Of a DNA stretch of 64,000 nucleotides, positions 18,036-27,200 are shown in pieces. Both the position numbers and the translations under genes were made by a program. The notes under the pieces were generated by a model. The model made no database searches. It saw only the letters and a program-made list of their open reading frames with translations, and was not told the origin of the DNA. Source of the DNA: CAYFLR01 sp964343805 (GTDB lineage Bacteria; Bdellovibrionota_B; Oligoflexia; CAYFLR01); NCBI GenBank assembly GCA_964343805.1, contig CAYFLR010000032.1, positions 1-64,000 of the forward strand. The letters are read 5' to 3'. Each line of letters opens with the position of its first letter. Position 1 is the stretch's first letter.

Positions 18036-19405
18036 TAATAAACCCTAGAACGAGAGGAAGCCAGAGATTGGATTTTCTTTAACTCTTTTTGATCTTTGAG
18101 CACGTCGTAAGAGAGAACCTGCCTGGATATAACAGAGAACTTCAAGTTCCCCGCAAAAGTGACCCCATCCTTTCTTACACTAAAGTAAGATTTGCGGTTC
18201 CTTCGATCTGCAGCTAAATTCCACTCATTTTTACTATCTATGACTCTTACACTTTGAAACTGATAGTTACCCGGAGGAAGCTTGAAGCAATAGGGCTGTA
18301 AGAAGTAATCCAATATCATCTTAACCTTCTTCTTGGTATTCAAGTTTTTTACTTCTAAAACCAGCTTCTTCATTTTGGGTTTATTCACGGTAAAAAATCC
18401 GCAGAGACTCCCCGGTTTAGGACTTGGTAATGTGACAGCAAAACTCTCCTCCGGTAATGTCAGCCATGGCGAGACAATAGATCTCTGATTAATGACCGTT
18501 TCAATATCAATATCAGGAAATTCCCTGTTAAATGTCATAGTGGACAAACGATCAAAGGCAAAATAATCAGAGCCTAAATACACTGCTTGTTGTTTCTTAA
18601 TCTCTAAAGTTTGCTCTTCCGGATATTCCCACATCATATTGGAATGAGGAGAGTAGAAATTTTTCACCCGATAGGTTTCAGGAGGTAGGTAAGAATAAAA
18701 GAGCCTATTTTTTTGAGGAATGTATAACATGGTTTTCTTATCATTATGACTTTGCAGGGTAACAAATAACTGTTTACCTCGAACTCCCTGAACAGATAGT
18801 TTTCCACTAAAATTAAAGGGGCGCACTCTTTGCTGAAAACTGGGTATGACTCGAGTATCTTTACTATGATAGGCAATAGCCATCTTTGCCGCTATATCGA
18901 TTTTATGTAACCTGCGAAAGTACTCAAGAGTGTTCATGAGGTTATCACTCTTGATAAAGCGCAATTTCTTTGATCCACCCGGCTTAGGTTGCAAGGTGTA
19001 CCCCTCTATATATGTAATTTGATTAGGTAGAATTTCAAATCGGGTTCCAAATTTGACATCACTGACACCGCTTTTTAGAAAATCAGCCCTCTCAAAAGCA
19101 ACCTTTTTTAAGGCATAACTTCCTTTTCTCAATGAGATGAGAAAGTAGCACATAAAATTTGTTTTTCGGTAAATGGGACAGTAAACTTTTTCCTCTTTGC
19201 CGGTTTTAGTATTACTTAAAATAACATGCAGAGACGACTTATTGGGCTTCATTAACTTAGATGAAATGTGAACATGCCCCATCACATATCCCCTCTTAGT
19301 GGGAGAGGCAAACTTAGAAACATGAAACCGCGCAGCAGTACAAGAACTAAACAAGATGAGCGATAAGAGAAGGAAAATTATATTTACAATAGGATTCATA
19401 CTCAT
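18032..19405 (-). CDS. Lipoprotein with repeated beta-sandwich-like segments
   Basis: A 457-aa product with a lipoprotein signal (hydrophobic stretch then FSSC, Cys at about residue 22). Several segments follow with the rhythm of carboxypeptidase-regulatory or PEGA-like beta domains, such as LPPGNYQFQSVRVID, LRKGSYALKKVAF and LPPETYRVKNFYSP. ATG 19405 (or 19399) puts the signal peptide at the terminus, whereas the longer frame to 19474 would overlap the divergent barrel gene. It is likely anchored in the inner or outer membrane facing the periplasm or surface. It resembles the lipoprotein at 43019-44416 in style. The function is not recognised. Confidence 0.6.
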   Translation of the reverse strand: MSMNPIVNIIFLLLSLILFSSCTAARFHVSKFASPTKRGYVMGHVHISSKLMKPNKSSLHVILSNTKTGKEEKVYCPIYRKTNFMCYFLISLRKGSYALKKVAFERADFLKSGVSDVKFGTRFEILPNQITYIEGYTLQPKPGGSKKLRFIKSDNLMNTLEYFRRLHKIDIAAKMAIAYHSKDTRVIPSFQQRVRPFNFSGKLSVQGVRGKQLFVTLQSHNDKKTMLYIPQKNRLFYSYLPPETYRVKNFYSPHSNMMWEYPEEQTLEIKKQQAVYLGSDYFAFDRLSTMTFNREFPDIDIETVINQRSIVSPWLTLPEESFAVTLPSPKPGSLCGFFTVNKPKMKKLVLEVKNLNTKKKVKMILDYFLQPYCFKLPPGNYQFQSVRVIDSKNEWNLAADRRNRKSYFSVRKDGVTFAGNLKFSVISRQVLSYDVLKDQKELKKIQSLASSRSRVYY

Positions 19406-19453
19406 AATTATGCTATATCCAGGATTAATGAATGGACACAAAAAGAGTGTAAT

Positions 19454-20684
19454 ATGAATAAAGCGTGCTTTCAATGGCTTTGTTTATCATTTGCTATATT
19501 TAGCCTACTGATACAAGTGGAAACGCTTGCTCAAAAAAACCCTCCTCCCAAGCTACTCTTGAGAACCATTTGCGTCTATCCACTATTGCAGCATCCACCT
19601 AAGCATATTATGCCAGAAGTGAGACACCTCATTATAAAATTCCTCCGTCCCATTCCATTTTTTAACCTAATGGCCTGTAAGAATGCTGCTCAAAAAATTC
19701 ATCCCCTCTATAAAAACCGTCCTCTTTTAAGTTTACTCCTAAAACCTCCCAAAACCACTTTCTTTCTCCAAAAGCCAAGCCATGCACAAGCAAAACGAGT
19801 TCAACTGCTTCTATTTCCTGTAATCGGATCCAGGGGGATTCGTTTTATTCTCATTGATTGGTTGGCAGGTCATATTGTTTATGACCATCTTATTCCTTTG
19901 ACTCCGTCTTATAGAAATCCAAAATCCCATTTTGGTTATACCAACCTGCGCCCCTTTAGTATTAAGTTAGGAAATCGAATTGCTGAATACTATGAAATGA
20001 AAGAACATCAATATCACTTACCCAAACCTTTTCGGTGGTATCATGATGCCTCGCTCTCCATGGAAACCGGATTAGAATATCTAAATGCCAACCGAGACCA
20101 ACGCTTAATGNNNNNNNNNNCGCCCCACCCAATATTTAGGAGTCTATTACTCTTGGCATAAAGGGATCATTCACCCTTCCGTCCCGACCCCATCATTTGA
20201 AGCAGATGGTTTCAAGAAAGTAGAGGTCTACAATACAGAGGATATGTTTGCCGGTGTTTTTTACCAGAAAAATAAACCTCTTGAGCTGGTTCCTGAATTT
20301 GAATTGGAATTTATGAGATATGGAGGACTCTTTTTCAGATCTCTTTCCCAAATAAGCCTCTTTCCCATCAGCCACTTCTATAACAAGTTAAAAATGCTAG
20401 ATTTTTGGACTTTAAATGCTTTTATAGAAATTCAATTTGGCAATTCAGAGCGATTCTTTCATTTAAGCGCCCAGCAATCCCTCTTATCCTCTAAACCTAC
20501 TCAGAGTGGATACCGGATTGACCTGAACTATGGTATGAGATTTGGAGAAAGCTTTTCCATCATTTACCGCTACTTCTACTTCGATCACACCGTTTATCAA
20601 ACAGATGAATTCAATTACGACCAAATTGGAGTAGCTATTTTAATGGGTTACAATATGTGGTTTCCCGCACCAGCCAGTTTATAA
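19454..20684 (+). CDS. Outer-membrane protein (interrupted by an assembly gap)
   Basis: Two open frames, 19454-20110 and 20121-20684, belong to one gene broken by ten Ns. The second continues directly after the gap as RPTQYLGVYYSWHKG and ends MWFPAPASL. The frames differ, so the true gap is a multiple of three bases and not ten. The product is about 400 aa, with a signal peptide ending near VETLAQ. The second half has the alternating aromatic beta-strands of an outer-membrane barrel (YRIDLNYGMRFGESFSIIYR). It is divergent from the lipoprotein gene with 48 bases between starts. Function unknown. Confidence 0.65.
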
Positions 20685-20727
20685 AACCCATAAATAAAGA
20701 ATAAGTAAAATTCAATTCAAAGCGAAC

Positions 20728-20755
20728 TTGACAATCTTTATTTGAGACTTACATT
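20728..20755 (+). promoter_or_regulatory. Sigma-70-type promoter for dnaJ
   Basis: A perfect -35 TTGACA (20728-20733) and TACATT (20750-20755) as -10, spaced 16 bases, lie about 70 bases before the dnaJ start. No CIRCE-type inverted repeat or clear heat-shock sigma-32 pattern is seen nearby. Confidence 0.5.
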
Positions 20756-20825
20756 GTACTAGATAAATTGGTGCCAGGGTTTACCCACTAACCCAGTTCT
20801 TGAGTAAATTTAAAAGGATCCTCCT

Positions 20826-21964
20826 ATGAGCAAGAGAGATTATTACGAGGTTTTAGGTGTTACTAAAAACTCTTCAGAATCTGAAATAAAGAAAGCATAC
20901 AGAAAAAAAGCTATTGAATTTCACCCAGATAGAAACCCTGATAACCCCGCTGCGGAAGAAAAGTTTAAAGAAGCGGCTGAAGCTTATGACATATTGTCAA
21001 ACTCCCAAAAACGAGCCATGTACGATCAATACGGCCATGCAGGGATGAATAATGCAGGCTTTAATTCAGGTTTCCAGGATATCAATGATATTTTTGGTAA
21101 CTTTGGTAGTATTTTTGAAGACTTTTTCGGTTTTAGTGACAGTCGAGGAGGACGATCCAACCGAGCTCGCAGAGGGTCTGACCTAAGATACGACCTTGAG
21201 ATCACCTTTGAAGAAGCCGTTTTTGGTGTGGCAAAGGATATTAAAATTAATCACACAGCTCAATGTGACCATTGTGATGGGAGTGGATCTGAACCAGGAA
21301 CAAGCCCTGAAACTTGTCCCACATGTAATGGGGCTGGGCAAATAAATCATACCCAGGGCTTCTTCAGTATTAGCTCTGCCTGTAATGCCTGTTATGGAAA
21401 AGGTCGGATTATAAAGCACCCATGCAAAGTTTGCCGTGGTGATGGTTTAGTAGAAAAACCAAAAAGCAAAAGACCGATAGCTACNNNNNNNNNNGCATCA
21501 ATGTGAAAATACCCCCAGGTGTAGACAGCGGAATAAGATTACGAGTTACAGGTGAGGGAGATCAAGGACATAATGGAGGACGACCTGGAGATCTGTATGT
21601 TTTTATAGAAGTTTCTCCTCATCCCCATTTCGTTAGAGAAGAAAATGATATCTATCTTCAGGTGGACATTGATTTTGTCCAAGCTATTCTAGGAACAAAG
21701 GTTGAAGTTGAGACCCTTTCGGGCAGCGAAACTATAGACATTGCCAGAGGCACCCAACATGGTGACCGAGTTGTATTGGAAGGAAAAGGAATCCCTTACC
21801 TTAGAAGATCTGGCCGTGGGGATCAAATAATAAAAGTTAATATTCAAATCCCCCGGAAACTATCCAAAGAGCAAGAAGAAGTGATGCGTTCCTATGCTGA
21901 TTTATCAAAAATCAAAGTGAACCCAAAAGTGGATGGTTTTTTTCAGCGCTTTATACGAAACTAG
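20826..21964 (+). CDS. dnaJ: Chaperone DnaJ (interrupted by an assembly gap)
   Basis: Classical DnaJ, about 377 aa, the Hsp40 co-chaperone that stimulates DnaK. It has a J domain with FHPDRNP (HPD motif), a Gly/Phe-rich linker, four zinc-binding repeats (CDHCDGSG, CPTCNGAG, CNACYGKG, CKVCRGDG) and a C-terminal substrate domain starting INVKIPPGVDSG. Ten Ns at 21485-21494 split it. The flanking codon pieces require a gap of 2 bases modulo 3, and two bases would join IAT to S/G-INVKIPPG naturally. No dnaK or grpE is adjacent. Confidence 0.97.
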
Positions 21965-21980
21965 AGCCCCTCTCTGAAGA

Positions 21981-24242
21981 TTATTTTACTACCTTGAAAC
22001 GCTGAGACCGGGTTTCACCTAGCTCATCTACCAACGTTAACAGATGATCCCCCAACTCAGGGACCACCTCTAATTGGTGAATATGCCTAGTGGTGCCAAT
22101 AAATTTATCATCTAAATGCCAGTAAATTTTTGATCTAGATTTTCGGTGCACTGCCTGTAGAACAACTTTACCTCGTTCTCCTCCCAGTTCTCTAGGAATG
22201 TATATTTGTGAATGGGCATTTGGATAGAGAATCGACATGGAGGGGTTAGAATTCTCCCCTGTTTTGGCAAGGCAGCTGAGTTGATAAGGAGGCAGCTTTT
22301 TATATTGGGAATGGGATTTTTGATAATACCACTCCATAGCGGGAGGAAGAACAAACCAATGAGTGGGAGAGATATCTGAAACTGGAGAACAACTACTGTG
22401 AACCCTCTTTTTGCTTTTCTTGGAAATAGGTACGGAAACACAATAAGGGCAAGGTGGACCTTTTAAACTGGTTACTGGAATCTTTTGCTTCTTCACTTTT
22501 TTACAATGAGGACCCGCACGATGTCCACTATGAGCACATACTTCAATTTCTTTTAACCCCATTCCAGGCATCTGAAACCAACTGGTTACCGGCAATGAAG
22601 AAAAAATATCAAACAAAACAGGAGCTGCAACACCCACACCGGTAAGACCAGGACGCCCTTCTCCATCTGCATTGCCCACCCAGACACCCACAGTATATTC
22701 AGGACTTACACCAATTGCCCAGGCATCTCGCAGACCATAACTGGTTCCCGTTTTCCAAGCAATTTTTCTAGCAGACTTGAAAACCTTCCAAGACCGCTCA
22801 TTTTCAGGTCGACGAACCTCGGTCAGAGTCTCCATAGTTATCCAACACTCAGCAGCTTGAAAAAACTTTATCCTCAAACCCCTGGCACAAGCTCCCAAGT
22901 CTGCATAAAGACCCGTAAGGTCAAGGAGGCTGCTTTCAGCTCCGCCCAATATCAATGACAAACCATAGTCAACTGAACTTCTGGTAAGGGTTGTCATTCC
23001 TAAGTTAAGTAGTAAATCATAAAAACGAGGAACGGTGTATTGATGAAGCAATCTAACAGCGGGGATATTAAGTGATCGAGCCAAAGCCTGAGATGCTGGA
23101 ACAGCCCCATCATAAGTTCGATTATAATTCCGGGGAGCGAAACCAGCTATACGTGTTGGAATATCAGCTACCAGTTGATGAGGCATCAGCTCTCCAGATT
23201 TTACCATAGAGGTATATAAAAATGGTTTAAGCAGACTCCCGGTGCTGCGAAGAGAAGGAATTATATCCACAAAAGCACTGTGCTTTTTCAGTTGGAGCGG
23301 CTGAGTGTTTCCAACATAGGCAAGGATATCTTTACTCTCGGTTGAGAGAATAATAGCTGCGGCATTATGAACCCCCAACCCCCTCCAATGACTCCCATTT
23401 CTTTTTAGTACTCGCACTGTAAGCTCTTGAAATTGCTTATTAATGGTAGACCTTATCTTATGGGAAGAAGGCTTTAGTCTCTGCAAATAATGAGGTGCCC
23501 AGTTGGGGATGGTTTTTGGTTGCTTTGGTAAAGCTTCTAGGGAGGCAAGTTCACAATCAATCTCAGTTATAATTTTTTTAAATTTAAGCTGTTTCAAAAG
23601 CCGATTGCGTTTATGCAATAACCTGGCTCTATTTCTTCCCAAATGGATGAGAGAAGGGTCATTAGGCAACACTGCGAGCATGGCAGATTCACTCCAAGAT
23701 AATGAATGTGCGGGTCGTCCAAAGTATCGCCAAGCAGCTGCATCAAGTCCCACAACATTTCCACCGAAAGGTGCGTGAGAGGAATAAAGTTTTAAGATCT
23801 CCTTTTTGGTATGGCTTATTTCCAAAGCTAAGGCACTCACCATCTCGATCATTTTCTCCATAACGGTTCTAGCCTTATTCCCACGAGCCAGCCTTATTAC
23901 CTGCATGGATATGGTACTTGCCCCACTAACAACTCTATCATGTTGGAAGTTTAACCAAAGGGCCCTAAAAAGAGCGAAAATATCAACTCCTGGATGACTA
24001 AAAAACCTCTTATCTTCAAAGTGAATTATGGCTTTGGCAAACTTCACTGGCACCTCATCTATTAAAGGAAAGCGCCATTGTTCATCCCTTGCCAGGGAAG
24101 CCGTTAAGAGCTCTCCCTTTTTATCTAATAATACCCTCGAATAAGGTTTCTTGAATAGAGGATCCCACTTAAGATACAGACCGTAAAGAACCAAACACAA
24201 GATGAAACCAGCCAGCCCTCCCCCCATTTTTATAAAGGTCAT
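21981..24242 (-). CDS. pbpC: Penicillin-binding protein 1C
   Basis: A 753-aa bifunctional peptidoglycan synthase homologue. It has an N-terminal membrane anchor (about 8-25), a glycosyltransferase-51 domain with Glu76 in HFEDKRFFSHPGVD, and a transpeptidase with S336-L-L-K339, S390-L-N392 and K497-T-G-T500. A C-terminal PBP1C-type beta domain (from about 640) follows. All key residues are present. Its start overlaps the stop of the alpha-2-macroglobulin gene (ATGA). This pairing is conserved in many Gram-negatives, where the protease trap is thought to guard the envelope and PbpC to repair it. Confidence 0.95.
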   Translation of the reverse strand: MTFIKMGGGLAGFILCLVLYGLYLKWDPLFKKPYSRVLLDKKGELLTASLARDEQWRFPLIDEVPVKFAKAIIHFEDKRFFSHPGVDIFALFRALWLNFQHDRVVSGASTISMQVIRLARGNKARTVMEKMIEMVSALALEISHTKKEILKLYSSHAPFGGNVVGLDAAAWRYFGRPAHSLSWSESAMLAVLPNDPSLIHLGRNRARLLHKRNRLLKQLKFKKIITEIDCELASLEALPKQPKTIPNWAPHYLQRLKPSSHKIRSTINKQFQELTVRVLKRNGSHWRGLGVHNAAAIILSTESKDILAYVGNTQPLQLKKHSAFVDIIPSLRSTGSLLKPFLYTSMVKSGELMPHQLVADIPTRIAGFAPRNYNRTYDGAVPASQALARSLNIPAVRLLHQYTVPRFYDLLLNLGMTTLTRSSVDYGLSLILGGAESSLLDLTGLYADLGACARGLRIKFFQAAECWITMETLTEVRRPENERSWKVFKSARKIAWKTGTSYGLRDAWAIGVSPEYTVGVWVGNADGEGRPGLTGVGVAAPVLFDIFSSLPVTSWFQMPGMGLKEIEVCAHSGHRAGPHCKKVKKQKIPVTSLKGPPCPYCVSVPISKKSKKRVHSSCSPVSDISPTHWFVLPPAMEWYYQKSHSQYKKLPPYQLSCLAKTGENSNPSMSILYPNAHSQIYIPRELGGERGKVVLQAVHRKSRSKIYWHLDDKFIGTTRHIHQLEVVPELGDHLLTLVDELGETRSQRFKVVK

Positions 24243-27200
24243 ATAGCTCCGCTATGAATAGTTTGCCACCCCCCTATAGAACAGCTATTGATAGAAGGAT
24301 CATACATAGTCTCTGCGTGAATAATGGGACCAAAAAAACTTCCCTGGTAGGTGGCATTGAGTTTAATTTGGAATGTTTTCTCTTCCTGATGGTCTAAATC
24401 AAAGTATGTGTATATGCGATCATCTCTCACATCTTGATAGGTATAACCATGTTCAGAGTGATTGATCTGCTTTATTAAATTCATTCTTTCGTTTCTGATT
24501 TCCCAACCTGATGGAATGATAAAGCTGAGAGCCACCTCTTCATATTTACCAGTAGGTCCAGTATTTTTAACAGTGATGTAGGCTTTGAAATCAGTTCCTT
24601 GTGCAAGACCTGATTTAAGGGCTAGAGGTTCTTCTTTCTCACCTAAAACTTTTGAATAATGAATGTCTACTTTTAACCCATTGTCTTTCCCCTGACACCC
24701 TTTCACATGAACTTTACTGCTGTCCAGTTGAGGGGTACTGGCAATTTTTAAATGACCATACAAAGGAACTTTAGAATTATTTTTCACAACAAATCTCGAC
24801 TTAGGCTGATCGGTCTCCGGGACAACCTCAATAACATTGTCGTTTTGTAATGTTACTTGTTTACTGGCCGTCTCCCATCCATAGCTAAAGGAAAGAAAAT
24901 CTGCCTTTTTACTAGAAGAACAAGTGGCTATAGCCAGAAGAGCAAAACCTAATTCCTGAGTATTAAGAGATGAATCCCCTCCCAATTTATTATGAATGTC
25001 GTCTAAAAGTAACTGAGCTTTTTCCCGTAACCCCATCAAACATAAGGACTCTGCAATCATGGCACGATCCCGAAGCGCTGTACCGAAGGTATTTGATTGT
25101 TCTCGATAATCAGGAATAGAAAAAGAAAGCCCCGCAGTTATTGATTTAGCAGCCTCAGGTTGTCCTGCTAATTGATAGGCTATGGCTAATCTCCATTTTG
25201 CGTTCACTGGCAGATGAAGAACCTCTTTTAGGCGGTTCATAGAACCAAGGTCAACTTCTCCAGCTAACACGAGGGTGAACAGTCGATAGGCCTGAACCAA
25301 CTCACTCTGAGGAGAACCCGCTACCCATGCAAATGCTTTCTTTTTTTGAAAAGAAGCCCAACCTTGGATGAGATCAAAGGGGACATCATAACCTTTTTGT
25401 TTGGCAACCATTAAGAAATGGCCTACATAATTAGTGACCCATTCATTGGCAGGGTAGTGCCCCGGCCAAAGTGAGAATCCCCCTCCCTCTTGTTGAAAAC
25501 TGGTGAGATGATGCAGTATTTCTTTAATCTGGTTTTCAGCTTTTTTTTCTTTTGCAGGCGAAAGCTGTAAGAGCTGGCTTAACAGGAGCTGAGGAAAAGC
25601 CCCTGAAATAGTCTGCTCTAAACAACCATGGGGATAATTTAGTAAGTAATCAATCCGATGCCCTATTTTTAACTGAGGGAAACGTGACAATTCCAACCAG
25701 ATATCCCGCTCCCCAATAGCACCTGGCAAAGTGATTTGGTTTTCAACAAATTCTCCAGCTGGCATTGTGAGCGGATAGGTGGCAATCATCCTCTTAAAAG
25801 GATTCTTTACATCTATTTCAATGGAATGAAAGGCCTGACCAATGGCCTTATTATCTTTGACATAAGCTTTGATCTTGAGGTTCTCAATCCCCTCTTTGTT
25901 TCCCGCACGAAGTTTAAAAAGGAGCTCTTGTTCCCCTCGGTTTTTAAAAATTATTTCAGAATTGGCTGGGGTCATAAATTCAACTAAAGAATTATTTTGT
26001 ATTTCCACTGTAACTCGACCCATAGCATCATCAAGAGCAAATACAGTTACAGGCATAACCACCTCATCTCCCATATTCATAGAGCGAGGCAGGGTTCCCA
26101 AAACCATGAGTGGTTTTTTAACAAAAACACTCTTTTCTGCTTTACCAAATGCTCCATTGGCTCCTGCAACCACCATGGCTCGAACGGACCCAATATATTC
26201 AGGTATTTTTATGGCATGACTTTGAATTTCATTGGGACCTAATTTAACCGGCCCCAAAAACTTTACCATGGGAGGAAAACGAGAGGCTTTTTTAGATCCT
26301 GAGGTGGAGCTACTTTCAGCAGAACCGTCGCCTCCAATAGCTAAAACTTGCTCTAAAGTTCCACCGTAGGCACCCGCAACAAAATCATATAAGTCCCATG
26401 TTTTTATCGTTAGGGCTTCTCGCTGATAAAAATAACTCCAAGGATCTGGTGTTTTAAAACGGGTTAAATCTAATAAACCCTCATCCACTAATGCTAAAGT
26501 GTAGCTCATAGGTCTGCCACTTTCTTCTCCCACATCAATTTTGGCTAATTCTCCTGGGGTTAGCACATCAGGTAGTTTAATTATGGGGTTTAAATGAGTG
26601 GAGGGATCATTGATGGGAACGGGCACAATACCATACATACGAATAGGTAGATCATTTTCAGATTGCTGGTAGGGCTGAATCAATGAAACATGAACATAAA
26701 TGTTGGGGGTCATTATAGGCAATGCTTTGAAACGATATATAAGAGATCCTTTTCCTTTTTGATCTCCTTTATCTTCCACCCACTCCTGTTGAATAACTCG
26801 ACCGGAGGATTCAATAGAGACAAGAGCACGACTGCCTTTTGAACTAGGAATGGTAACTTTAACTTCTTCTCCAATATTATATTTATCTCTCTCCACTTGA
26901 AAATTAATAATGGAAGCACTGCCCCCACTCTCTTTTTGCCCTCTGCCCGCCCAGCCTGGCCAGTCGATATATACAATTTTGCCTGCCATATGATGGCCAT
27001 TTTTGTCCTTAATCCGAACGAGGTATCGTCCCCAATCTGGATATTTTATTTTTAAATGCCACAGACCCCTTCCGTCTTTGATGGCAACTCTACTCCTTTG
27101 AATGGGTTGATAGGAGGTGGTTCCTAAATAGTCACCAATCGACTCATGGCCCTTTTCCCACCACCATCTCCACTTAATTTTATATACCTCAATATCAACT

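Noticed and set aside
21485..21494. Frameshifted (pseudogene) dnaJ
   Set aside because: The break coincides exactly with ten Ns and both sides are perfect DnaJ; it is an assembly gap.
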